From NCBI GenBank assembly GCA_937124495.1, contig CAKZKZ010000718.1:1-5328 (forward strand): a stretch of 5,328 nt of DNA, read 5' to 3'. Both the position numbers and the translations under genes were made by a program. The notes beneath the pieces were generated by a model. It was not told the origin of the DNA and searched no databases. It saw nothing but the letters and a program-made list of their open reading frames with translations. Of the stretch, positions 1 through 5,328 are shown piece by piece (the stretch's first letter is position 1; every line of letters begins with the position of its first letter). Origin of the DNA: an uncultured Dokdonia sp. (lineage in GTDB: Bacteria > Bacteroidota > Bacteroidia > Flavobacteriales > Flavobacteriaceae).

Positions 1-1320
1 ATCTGCATCTTCATATACATATATCGTCATGCCAGGGCCGCAAAGCTCTGTACACATCGTTGTGTATTTAGGATCGTTTGCTACAATAACAGTAGGCTCA
101 ATAAAGTATCCTTTAGATTTGTCATGACCACCACCTACGATGATTTCTGCTCCAGCATCTTCTTTTGCTTGATCAATAAAAGAGGCAAGCTTATCAAAAG
201 AACCTTCATGAATTACGGCAGTAATATAGTTGCCCATATCTTCTGGCGATCCCATTTTAAATGATTTTACATCTCTAATCACTTGCTCCTTAACAGTTGG
301 CCACATGCTTGCAGGAACGTAGGCACGACTTGCGGCACTACATTTTTGTCCTTGAAATTCAAAAGCACCACGTACAATAGCAGTAGATACTTGATTTGCA
401 GGTGCCGTTGGGTGTGCAATAATAAAATCTTTTCCTCCTGTTTCTCCAACAATACGAGGATAGGTTTTATAGTTATGGATATTGGTTCCGATTTTTGCCC
501 AAAGATCTTTAAATACATGTGTAGACCCTGTAAAGTGTAATCCAGAGAAATCTGGACTAGCAAGTACCGTATCAGTAATCATTACTGGATCTCCGTGTAC
601 TACTTGGATCACTCCATCAGGAACTCCTGCTTCACGGAAAATATCTAAAATAATTTTTGCAGAAAGCATTTGGCTATCCGATGGCTTCCATACCACAACG
701 TTCCCCATCATGGCACAACTTGCAGGCAAGTTAGCAGCAATGGCTGTGAAGTTAAAAGGAGTAATCGCATAGATAAATCCTTCTAGAGGACGGTATTCTA
801 AACGGTTCCAGGCATCAGAAGTAGATTCTGGTTGTTCATTATAAATGTCAGTCATAAACTGAACATTAAAACGTAAGAAATCTATAAGCTCACAAGCAGC
901 ATCTATTTCGGCTTGTTGTACTGTTTTAGATTGAGCGATCATTGTTGCTGCATTAATGCGAGCGCGGTAAGGACCAGCAATCAGCTCGGCAGCTTTTAAG
1001 AAAATACCAGCACGTTGCTCCCAAGGAAGTTCTGCCCATGCAGTTCTAGCTTCTAGTGCTCCTGCAATGGCTTCTTCTATGTGTGATTTTTCAGCAATAT
1101 GATACTCTCCTACGATGTGTTTGTGATCGTGAGGAGGAGACATAGTTCTCGTGTTTCCTGTGCGTACTTCTTTTCCATTAATGTACATAGGTACTTCTGT
1201 ATGTGCATTAAAAAGTGTTGTATACGCTGCAGCCACGGCTTCTCTTTCTGGAGATCCAGGAGCATATCCTTTTACAGGTTCATTGACAGCAATTGGTACT
1301 TGAAAAAATCCTTTTCCCAT
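1..1320 (-). CDS. pruA: L-glutamate gamma-semialdehyde (1-pyrroline-5-carboxylate) dehydrogenase, 3'-truncated by window edge
   Basis: The enzyme oxidises glutamate-gamma-semialdehyde (from pyrroline-5-carboxylate) to glutamate with NAD+. This is the second step of proline catabolism, in the cytoplasm. The frame is open from the ATG at 1320 to the left edge, giving 440 residues. The family is usually about 540 long in Bacteroidota, so roughly 100 C-terminal residues lie outside. The aldehyde dehydrogenase signature is complete in the visible part: TPFNFTA with the oxyanion-hole Asn at about residue 190, GETGGKD with the general-base Glu at about 293, and GQKCSAASR with the nucleophilic Cys at about 327. 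The N-terminus MGKGFFQVPIAVNEPV followed by YAPGSPER is typical of the monofunctional PruA group and supports this start. No proline dehydrogenase domain is fused in front. The gene diverges from the NRDE gene, and the leader is AT-rich with no Shine-Dalgarno sequence. Identification is from recognised motifs, not an alignment. Confidence 0.96.
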   Translation of the reverse strand, partial: MGKGFFQVPIAVNEPVKGYAPGSPEREAVAAAYTTLFNAHTEVPMYINGKEVRTGNTRTMSPPHDHKHIVGEYHIAEKSHIEEAIAGALEARTAWAELPWEQRAGIFLKAAELIAGPYRARINAATMIAQSKTVQQAEIDAACELIDFLRFNVQFMTDIYNEQPESTSDAWNRLEYRPLEGFIYAITPFNFTAIAANLPASCAMMGNVVVWKPSDSQMLSAKIILDIFREAGVPDGVIQVVHGDPVMITDTVLASPDFSGLHFTGSTHVFKDLWAKIGTNIHNYKTYPRIVGETGGKDFIIAHPTAPANQVSTAIVRGAFEFQGQKCSAASRAYVPASMWPTVKEQVIRDVKSFKMGSPEDMGNYITAVIHEGSFDKLASFIDQAKEDAGAEIIVGGGHDKSKGYFIEPTVIVANDPKYTTMCTELCGPGMTIYVYEDAD

Positions 1321-1350
1321 GGGTGTTTTATTTTTTAAATTTAAGAGACG

Positions 1351-1358
1351 CGAAGGTA
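1351..1358 (-). promoter_or_regulatory. Putative pruA promoter, flavobacterial -7 box
   Basis: Read on the minus strand, this is TACCTTCG, one mismatch from the Flavobacterium/Bacteroides -7 consensus TAnnTTTG. It would place the transcription start about 25 nt before the pruA ATG, leaving a short A/T-rich leader, which is normal for this phylum. The -33 element (TTG consensus) is weak: about 21 nt upstream there is only TTTCG, inside the palindrome TTTCGCGAAA at 1374-1383. The call rests on the box and its spacing to the start codon. Confidence 0.45.
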
Positions 1359-1365
1359 CGAAATT

Positions 1366-1468
1366 GTTTACGCTTTCGCGAAATCGAGTTTGCGAGATTC
1401 ACGACCGAAGGGAGAGTAGAATGTTAAAGCGAAGTTTATACTGAACCCGTTGGAGTGCGAAAGCAAAC
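1366..1468. repeat. ~100-bp intergenic segment bounded by imperfect inverted repeats
   Basis: The left arm, 1366-1379, is GTTT, a 2-nt insertion (AC), then GCTTTCGC. The right arm, 1457-1468, is GCGAAAGC followed by AAAC. The arms are reverse complements over 12 bp apart from the 2-nt bulge. The left arm also overlaps a perfect 10-bp palindrome, TTTCGCGAAA, at 1374-1383. The 77-nt interior has many CGAA/GCGA/GAAG words, is purine-rich on the plus strand, and has no credible reading frame. It is visibly less AT-rich than the flanking leaders. It could be a degenerate dispersed intergenic repeat, a structured RNA or a transcription boundary. Only the inverted repeat is directly seen, and the interpretation is open. 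Confidence 0.5.
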
Positions 1469-1472
1469 ACAT

Positions 1473-1488
1473 CTTCAATCTATTGAGG
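1473..1488. promoter_or_regulatory. Short palindrome upstream of the NRDE gene, possible operator
   Basis: CTTCAAT, a 2-nt spacer (CT), then ATTGAGG form a 7-bp inverted repeat with one T-G mismatch (wobble if RNA). It lies about 64-79 bp before the NRDE start codon. That spot is suitable for a regulator binding site, but a palindrome of this size could arise by chance and no neighbouring regulator gene is present. No convincing -33/-7 promoter was found between it and the ATG. Confidence 0.2.
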
Positions 1489-1551
1489 CATTGTCCCGCC
1501 TGTTCGTAGAATTTTTTGTAAGTTGCAGGTTGATTTTCTGACCAATTTTTT

Positions 1552-2268
1552 ATGTGTACAGTAACTTATATTCCTAAAGGGAATTCCAATTTTATTCTAA
1601 CCACAAATCGTGATGAAGCTGTTGGGCGTACTACTTTAGTGCCCGATTTTTACGATGTAGATGGAGTGAAAATGGTATTTCCTAAAGATGTTGTTGCTGG
1701 TGGAACTTGGATTGGAATTTCTGAAAAAAGTAGTGTAATTTGTTTGCTTAATGGTGGTTTTGAAAATCATGTTCGAGCAGGGGATTACAAAATGAGTCGA
1801 GGTGTTGTCGTGAAAGAACTTCTAAAGGCAGGCGATTTGAGTGCTGCTATTGATGATTTTGATTATAAAGGCATTGAGCCATTTACAATAATAGCTATAA
1901 ACTGGAGTTCAGTGTTAAAAGCGACAGAATTAGTATGGGATGGAAATAAGGCGCATATCAATGTATTGCCAAGTATGCCAAAAATATGGTCTTCTTCTTC
2001 CTTGTATGATACAGCCATGAAACAAAAGCGTTGCGATTGGTTTGATGCATTTTTAAAGGAAGGCACTTTTGAAGCTAGTGATGTGTACGATTTTCATACC
2101 ACAGCAGGCGAAGGTAATACACATGTAGATGTGCTTATGGATCGTGGGTTTCTTAAAACGGTAAGTGTGACACAGATAGAAAAAATAGATGATGATTGTG
2201 CAATGACTTATTATGATTTGCAAAAAGACGAGGTATCTTGTACCGAATTTGATACAGTAGCAGTTTGA
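1552..2268 (+). CDS. NRDE/TANGO2-family protein (putative Ntn-hydrolase-like)
   Basis: This 238-residue protein begins Met-Cys-Thr-Val-Thr-Tyr and has the family-naming motif Asn-Arg-Asp-Glu at residues 19-22 within TTNRDEAVGR. A conserved GGTWIGI segment follows near residues 51-57, then the LLNGG segment. There is no signal peptide or membrane segment, so it should be cytoplasmic. From family knowledge, NRDE proteins are homologues of eukaryotic TANGO2, whose molecular role is disputed (lipid/acyl-CoA and haem trafficking have been proposed). Their fold and an exposed Cys after Met removal suggest the N-terminal nucleophile hydrolase class. The substrate is unknown. The ATG at 1552 is chosen because it places Cys at position 2. 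The length is close to that of bacterial relatives. The stop codon overlaps the start of the next gene (TTGA), indicating co-transcription and probable translational coupling. Confidence 0.9.
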   Translation: MCTVTYIPKGNSNFILTTNRDEAVGRTTLVPDFYDVDGVKMVFPKDVVAGGTWIGISEKSSVICLLNGGFENHVRAGDYKMSRGVVVKELLKAGDLSAAIDDFDYKGIEPFTIIAINWSSVLKATELVWDGNKAHINVLPSMPKIWSSSSLYDTAMKQKRCDWFDAFLKEGTFEASDVYDFHTTAGEGNTHVDVLMDRGFLKTVSVTQIEKIDDDCAMTYYDLQKDEVSCTEFDTVAV

Positions 2269-3275
2269 AATACAATGGTAAAATAATTGTCTTAGCTTTT
2301 CCAGATACTTTTGTAAAAATGTCTGACGAATTGATGTGTAAATTACTGCCTCTTGTGGGGCTAGGAACTCGTACACATATCAAAGCGGGGCATGCTGCAC
2401 TCGTTCTCATAGAAAATGCAACAGGAAATGCTTTTTACTATGACTTTGGGCGTTATGTCACTCCAGAAGGACTAGGAAGGGTAAGAGGTTCTGAAACAGA
2501 TGCAGAGTTAGAGATTCCTTTTAAAGGGATAGTAAAGAATACAAAACTTGAGAATTTAGATGAGTTTTTACTTTGGCTAGATGCACACCCAGAAAAAACA
2601 CATGGTTCGGGAAGATTAATAGCTTCTTTAAATGAAGATGTGTGTTTTGAAAAAGCGCAGGAGTATATTGTAAAATTACAAGGACAAGGTAGTATTCCTT
2701 ATAGAGCTTTTGGAAACATAGGTAGTAATTGTGCGCGTTTTGTCACAGAAACAATACTTTCTTCTACAGAAGAGAAACACGTTATTAAGGCGCTTAAACA
2801 TAATAAAAAATTTACGCCGAGTACCGTAGGAAATGTAGAAAAAAGCGCTTCTGATAAAGTATATCACGTTTATGGAGGTATTATTTCTGATTATAATTCA
2901 ACAGCTCTACGAGAAAACTTGACTAATTATTTTGATAAAAAAGTGCCAAAATCCTATCTCCAAGATGGTAAAGATGATATAGAAGTGCCAAAAGGAGCGC
3001 AACTTTTAACAGGTATAGGAAGTAGTGCTTGGTTTTATTTAGAAAAATCGACTGAAAGTCAGGTGCTTATTACTAGATATACAGAGGCAGGTATTCCAGA
3101 TTGTAAAGGCATTGCTGAAATCCCATCAGGGTTCGATATGACTAGTGTGTATAAGTTTGTATATGATAGTAATTGTGCGTATTGTACTATAGAGCAATAT
3201 GGAGAAAAATATCGATTTGATTTAACCAGAAAAGAGATTGCTTCTAATTCAGCGCAAAAGGAGCACTTAGTTTAA
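2265..3275 (+). CDS. Conserved flavobacterial protein of unknown function with permuted papain-like (NlpC/P60/LRAT-type) motifs; possibly DUF6695
   Basis: This is a 336-residue protein with no signal peptide or membrane span. The N-terminal part (about 1-170) opens with a hydrophobic strand (GKIIVLAFPDT). It then has AGHAALVLI with His43, YYDFGRYVTPEGLGRVRG (59-75), a THG at 112-114, and IGSNCARFVTE with Cys156. A His in the first strand and a later Asn-Cys-x-x-Phe-Val is the order seen in circularly permuted papain-fold enzymes (LRAT/H-rev107, YiiX-like). That makes a thiol hydrolase or acyltransferase a reasonable inference, not a demonstration. The C-terminal part (about 190-336) holds GIGSSAWFYLE and a CxxC at 304-307, and I do not recognise a fold for it. 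I recall the family as DUF6695, unverified. The start is TTG at 2265: an in-frame stop at 2250-2252 limits it, and the next in-frame ATG (2319) would remove the first strand. The 3' end overlaps apaG on the other strand. Confidence 0.8.
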   Translation: MKYNGKIIVLAFPDTFVKMSDELMCKLLPLVGLGTRTHIKAGHAALVLIENATGNAFYYDFGRYVTPEGLGRVRGSETDAELEIPFKGIVKNTKLENLDEFLLWLDAHPEKTHGSGRLIASLNEDVCFEKAQEYIVKLQGQGSIPYRAFGNIGSNCARFVTETILSSTEEKHVIKALKHNKKFTPSTVGNVEKSASDKVYHVYGGIISDYNSTALRENLTNYFDKKVPKSYLQDGKDDIEVPKGAQLLTGIGSSAWFYLEKSTESQVLITRYTEAGIPDCKGIAEIPSGFDMTSVYKFVYDSNCAYCTIEQYGEKYRFDLTRKEIASNSAQKEHLV

Positions 3276-3630
3276 AGGTTGGGATTTTTACTCTAAACTT
3301 TCTTGTTGTTGTAAAATTCACCATGTGGTAATAGCCTTGCATAGCTCCAAAAGGAGAAGTAAGTAAACAACCAGAATTATACGTGTGTTTTTCACCTGGC
3401 TTTAAAACAGGTTTTTTTCCAATGACACCTTCACCATCTACAATTTCAGGAGCATTTAGAGAATCATAGATTTTCCAGTGACGCGCCATTAATTGCACAG
3501 AATCTTTGCTTTGGTTTTCAATAGTGACAAGATATCCAAAGGCAAAGTGCATTTTATAGTTTTTATAAAACGTGCCTTCAAAGGTAGTTTCTACCGAAAT
3601 TTTAATGCCTCTTGTAACTTGTTGTACCAT
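3244..3630 (-). CDS. apaG: ApaG family protein
   Basis: This 128-residue single-domain protein is full length for ApaG (about 125-130). It has a fibronectin-III-like beta-sandwich fold. Visible hallmarks, in order: YLVTIENQS (33-41), ARHWKIYD (49-56), the VDGEGVIGKKPVLKPGE segment (64-80), and SGCLLTSPFGAMQGYY (86-101) with the family Gly-x-Met-x-Gly-x-Tyr pattern. The function is not settled. The name comes from the Escherichia coli apaGH operon, and older annotations mention Co2+/Mg2+ efflux phenotypes; the same fold occurs in eukaryotic F-box proteins and PDIP38. Here it does not neighbour apaH or ksgA. It is the last gene of a minus-strand run, 4 bp after the DUF3667 gene, so it is almost certainly co-transcribed. 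Its last ten codons overlap the end of the convergent plus-strand gene. The ending (SAPFALN) looks family-typical, which supports the stop position. Confidence 0.95.
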   Translation of the reverse strand: MVQQVTRGIKISVETTFEGTFYKNYKMHFAFGYLVTIENQSKDSVQLMARHWKIYDSLNAPEIVDGEGVIGKKPVLKPGEKHTYNSGCLLTSPFGAMQGYYHMVNFTTTRKFRVKIPTFKLSAPFALN

Positions 3631-3634
3631 CTTA

Positions 3635-4789
3635 TTAGTAAAAAGCTGCTGTTAGTGCAAAAAATATCAACGCAAATATGGATGTTGATATCATGAAAAC
3701 AATATTTAAAAATACAAATTTTATTAATGTAATAACGCGGTTTTGCTTATAAAAGTTTCTTAAGGCCTTGTAAAAATAAAATGGACCTATAAATGTGAGT
3801 AATAATCCTGCGATCAAATTTTGAGTTGGGAGCAGGGAATCAGGTATTAATGAAATTAATAAAACAACAAAAATCCAACTAAAAATATGGAAGATAAAGA
3901 CTAGATGTTCCATGTAGTTTGCTCTTTTTTTGGAGTATATAAACCAAAAGAATATAGCAAAAATAGGAGCGAAAAAGAATAAGAAGAACGGAGTTTTCGA
4001 CGCTAAATAATTTACAAATCGAAGGGGGTTTTTTTCTACTCTCTCGATGACTTCATTTTCGCTGTATAACCATGCGTTTATTTTTGTTTTTTCGTAGTGA
4101 AGACTATCGAGTGCTTCATTTGTATTCGTAATATCTGTTGTTTTGTAGAAATCTCGAAATAATTCAAATTTTCTAAAAAAACCTTCAACATTATTTAAAG
4201 TGTCTACATCTTTTTGAGCTATGTATATGTATCCTAAGGAGTCTTTAGCTTTTTTTAATTCTCTTTTTTTTGCTGTTTCTTTTTTGGCATCAGCAATAAC
4301 ATCTTGTATTTCTTTGTTGAATTGTACAGGGATACCCTCTATTTTAGGAATAGAGTCTTGTAAAGCTTCATCTATAGCTTCAATAGCGTCATCATTAATA
4401 TTGATATTTGTATTAGATAAGTCAAAATCATTTTCATTAAAAAAAGAAAGAGCACCTAAGATGATAAAGTAAAAGATACTAGCACTTAAAAAAAAACGAA
4501 ATGGATTTGCATAATGAAAACGCTTACCATCTACATAATACCTTGTAATGGTTCCAGGTTTAAAAAGTAAATCCTTTAATGTGTGTCTAAAACGAGAGTC
4601 ATAGGTGAATACACTTAGGACAAATTCATTTAAAAAATCTTTAAGGGTGAGTCGCTTGGTAGAGTTTAATTGTCCACAATAGGAGCAGAATCGATCGGTA
4701 AGATCAAGGGGGTGACCACAGTTGGGACATTCTACCCCACGGTATTTAATGGCTTTTCGACTATTTGGTCTTATCGAAGTTTCCTTCAT
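3635..4789 (-). CDS. DUF3667 domain protein: zinc ribbon plus multi-pass membrane protein
   Basis: This 384-residue protein has an N-terminal zinc ribbon, with Cys21-x2-Cys24 and Cys35-x2-Cys38 (the latter in FCSYCGQ). The DUF3667 core follows: LTLKDFLNEF at 47-56, then TLKDLLFKPGTITRYYVDGKRFHYANPFRFF at 70-100 in overlapping pieces, where Lys-Pro-Gly and Asp-Gly-Lys-Arg are the characteristic residues. Likely membrane segments lie at about 97-117, 265-285, 293-315, 324-341 and 355-382. A charged soluble stretch of nearly 150 residues separates the first and second, with a Lys/Glu-rich, probably helical part near 158-183. There is no signal peptide, so the zinc ribbon probably faces the cytoplasm. 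Molecular function is unknown. The family is common in Bacteroidota. It starts 23 bp after the T9SS plug gene and ends 4 bp before apaG, so it is the middle gene of an operon. Confidence 0.9.
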   Translation of the reverse strand: MKETSIRPNSRKAIKYRGVECPNCGHPLDLTDRFCSYCGQLNSTKRLTLKDFLNEFVLSVFTYDSRFRHTLKDLLFKPGTITRYYVDGKRFHYANPFRFFLSASIFYFIILGALSFFNENDFDLSNTNININDDAIEAIDEALQDSIPKIEGIPVQFNKEIQDVIADAKKETAKKRELKKAKDSLGYIYIAQKDVDTLNNVEGFFRKFELFRDFYKTTDITNTNEALDSLHYEKTKINAWLYSENEVIERVEKNPLRFVNYLASKTPFFLFFFAPIFAIFFWFIYSKKRANYMEHLVFIFHIFSWIFVVLLISLIPDSLLPTQNLIAGLLLTFIGPFYFYKALRNFYKQNRVITLIKFVFLNIVFMISTSIFALIFFALTAAFY

Positions 4790-4812
4790 GCGATAAATAT
4801 AGGCGTTTTACA

Positions 4813-5328
4813 TTAATTAGTAATCACAGAAGAGTTACTACTTCCTACGCCTACTAATTCATCAAAGCGACCTCCTGGGCGACGATAATAAACCAGAACT
4901 TGATAATCATTTTCAGTTTGCCAATAATTACCACTTATCGATTTTTCCCTATTAATGCTACCGTCTTTATTAACTAAGACATATTTATAATTGTAAAACC
5001 CTTGTTTTAAGAGCATAGGGAGTTCGTATATGTATTTTTTTGGATTATAAACAAGTTGGGTAGACTTGCTGATGGTGTAATTATTGAAATTACCATACAC
5101 ATGAATTTCTTGACCTTCGTCTACTTTTGGGTGATCTACACTAAAATGAATCCAGGCATATTCTGCTTCAGATCTAGGTGTTCTCCCTTGTAATGTTGTG
5201 ATGACAAAGTTTCCGTTAATATCTGGATTGAATGTGTAAGGGATGTCATAACGGGCTGCATTGGTGTATAGATAGTTATGGTATAGGCTCTTGAGCTCTA
5301 TACGACGTACAGCGGCTGTAGCACCTCG
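4813..5328 (-). CDS. Type IX secretion system plug protein (DUF5103), C-terminal part, 5'-truncated by window edge
   Basis: The frame is open from the right edge to the TAA at 4813-4815, giving 171 C-terminal residues of a family usually somewhat over 400 long. The signal peptide and first domain lie outside the window. Recognised segments, numbered from the first visible residue, are YTFNPDINGNFV (31-42), EAEYAWIHFSV (54-64), VYGNFNNY (77-84), then LLKQGFYNYKYV, WQTENDYQVLVYYRR and the terminal DELVGVGSSNS. Structural work on Flavobacterium johnsoniae shows that the plug protein closes the periplasmic side of the SprA outer-membrane translocon when no PorV/substrate occupies it. By homology this protein should be exported to the periplasm and act there. 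The GTG at 5098-5100 inside the frame is not a separate start, because coding similarity continues upstream. The gene leads into the DUF3667-apaG run with short spacing. Confidence 0.9.
   Translation of the reverse strand, partial: RGATAAVRRIELKSLYHNYLYTNAARYDIPYTFNPDINGNFVITTLQGRTPRSEAEYAWIHFSVDHPKVDEGQEIHVYGNFNNYTISKSTQLVYNPKKYIYELPMLLKQGFYNYKYVLVNKDGSINREKSISGNYWQTENDYQVLVYYRRPGGRFDELVGVGSSNSSVITN

Noticed and set aside
279..772. Open frames on both strands (279-563 minus, 283-540 plus, 482-772 plus)
   Set aside because: They lie wholly inside pruA in other frames. Their translations are low-complexity and show no family motif, whereas the pruA frame has complete catalytic motifs across the same bases.
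1099..1338. 79-codon plus-strand frame crossing the pruA start
   Set aside because: It is Ser/Cys/Phe-rich antisense of the conserved PruA N-terminus, with no recognisable domain.
1491..1526. TTG (1491-1493) and TAAGTTGC (1519-1526) as the NRDE promoter
   Set aside because: The -7 box mismatches at its last two positions and the 25-nt spacer is longer than the usual range. The leader length would fit, but the support is too thin to annotate.
1863..2410. Minus-strand frames opposite the NRDE gene and the next gene (1863-2066, 2053-2376, 2153-2410)
   Set aside because: These are antisense shadows. The plus frames carry the NRDE and GHAALVLI motifs and form a continuous two-gene unit.
3269..3299. 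AGTTTA ... TAAACT inverted repeat at the convergent gene junction as a terminator
   Set aside because: It has only six A/T-rich pairs with a 19-nt loop and no GC stem. It is too weak for an intrinsic terminator.
4221..4472. 83-codon plus-strand frame
   Set aside because: It is antisense to the soluble insert of the DUF3667 gene. The Ser/Ile/Ala-rich translation reflects complementary codons, not a protein.
4790..4812. TATATTTA (minus) between the plug and DUF3667 genes as a promoter box
   Set aside because: It ends only a few bases before the DUF3667 ATG, leaving almost no leader, and the 23-bp gap fits operon read-through better.
4813..5100. Separate 95-residue protein starting at GTG 5098-5100
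   Set aside because: The frame stays open to the window edge and the upstream residues match the DUF5103 family, so it is an internal codon of the plug gene.

Overview
The window looks like chromosomal DNA of a marine-type member of the Flavobacteriaceae (Bacteroidota). It is AT-rich. Its right edge carries the C-terminal half of a type IX secretion system plug protein (DUF5103), a family confined to Bacteroidota. It also has a DUF3667 zinc-ribbon membrane protein, the leaders lack Shine-Dalgarno sequences, and a TAnnTTTG-like promoter box precedes pruA. The general look resembles Dokdonia/Krokinobacter relatives, but the genus is an impression and not a demonstration.

Layout, left to right. 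(1) Positions 1-1320, minus strand: pruA, the aldehyde dehydrogenase of proline catabolism, cut by the left edge and lacking about 100 C-terminal residues. (2) Positions 1321-1551: a divergent intergenic region with the pruA promoter and a ~100-bp segment bounded by imperfect inverted repeats. (3) Positions 1552-3275, plus strand: two translationally overlapping genes. The first is an NRDE/TANGO2-family protein with a Cys2 N-terminus. The second, of unknown function, carries a His...Asn-Cys pattern resembling circularly permuted papain-like (NlpC/P60/LRAT-type) hydrolases. (4) Positions 3244-5328, minus strand: a compact three-gene run, transcribed from right to left as T9SS plug (partial), DUF3667 membrane protein, apaG. 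Its last gene overlaps the end of the plus-strand pair tail-to-tail by 32 bp.

The two transcription units on the right converge with no intergenic spacer, and pruA diverges from the NRDE gene. pruA, apaG and the plug gene are recognisable conserved genes. The least explained part is the NRDE + papain-like pair, which may act as a small two-enzyme unit. I see no tRNA, rRNA, CRISPR array, transposase or prophage gene. The region reads as ordinary chromosomal backbone with one poorly characterised gene pair and one repeat-like intergenic segment.
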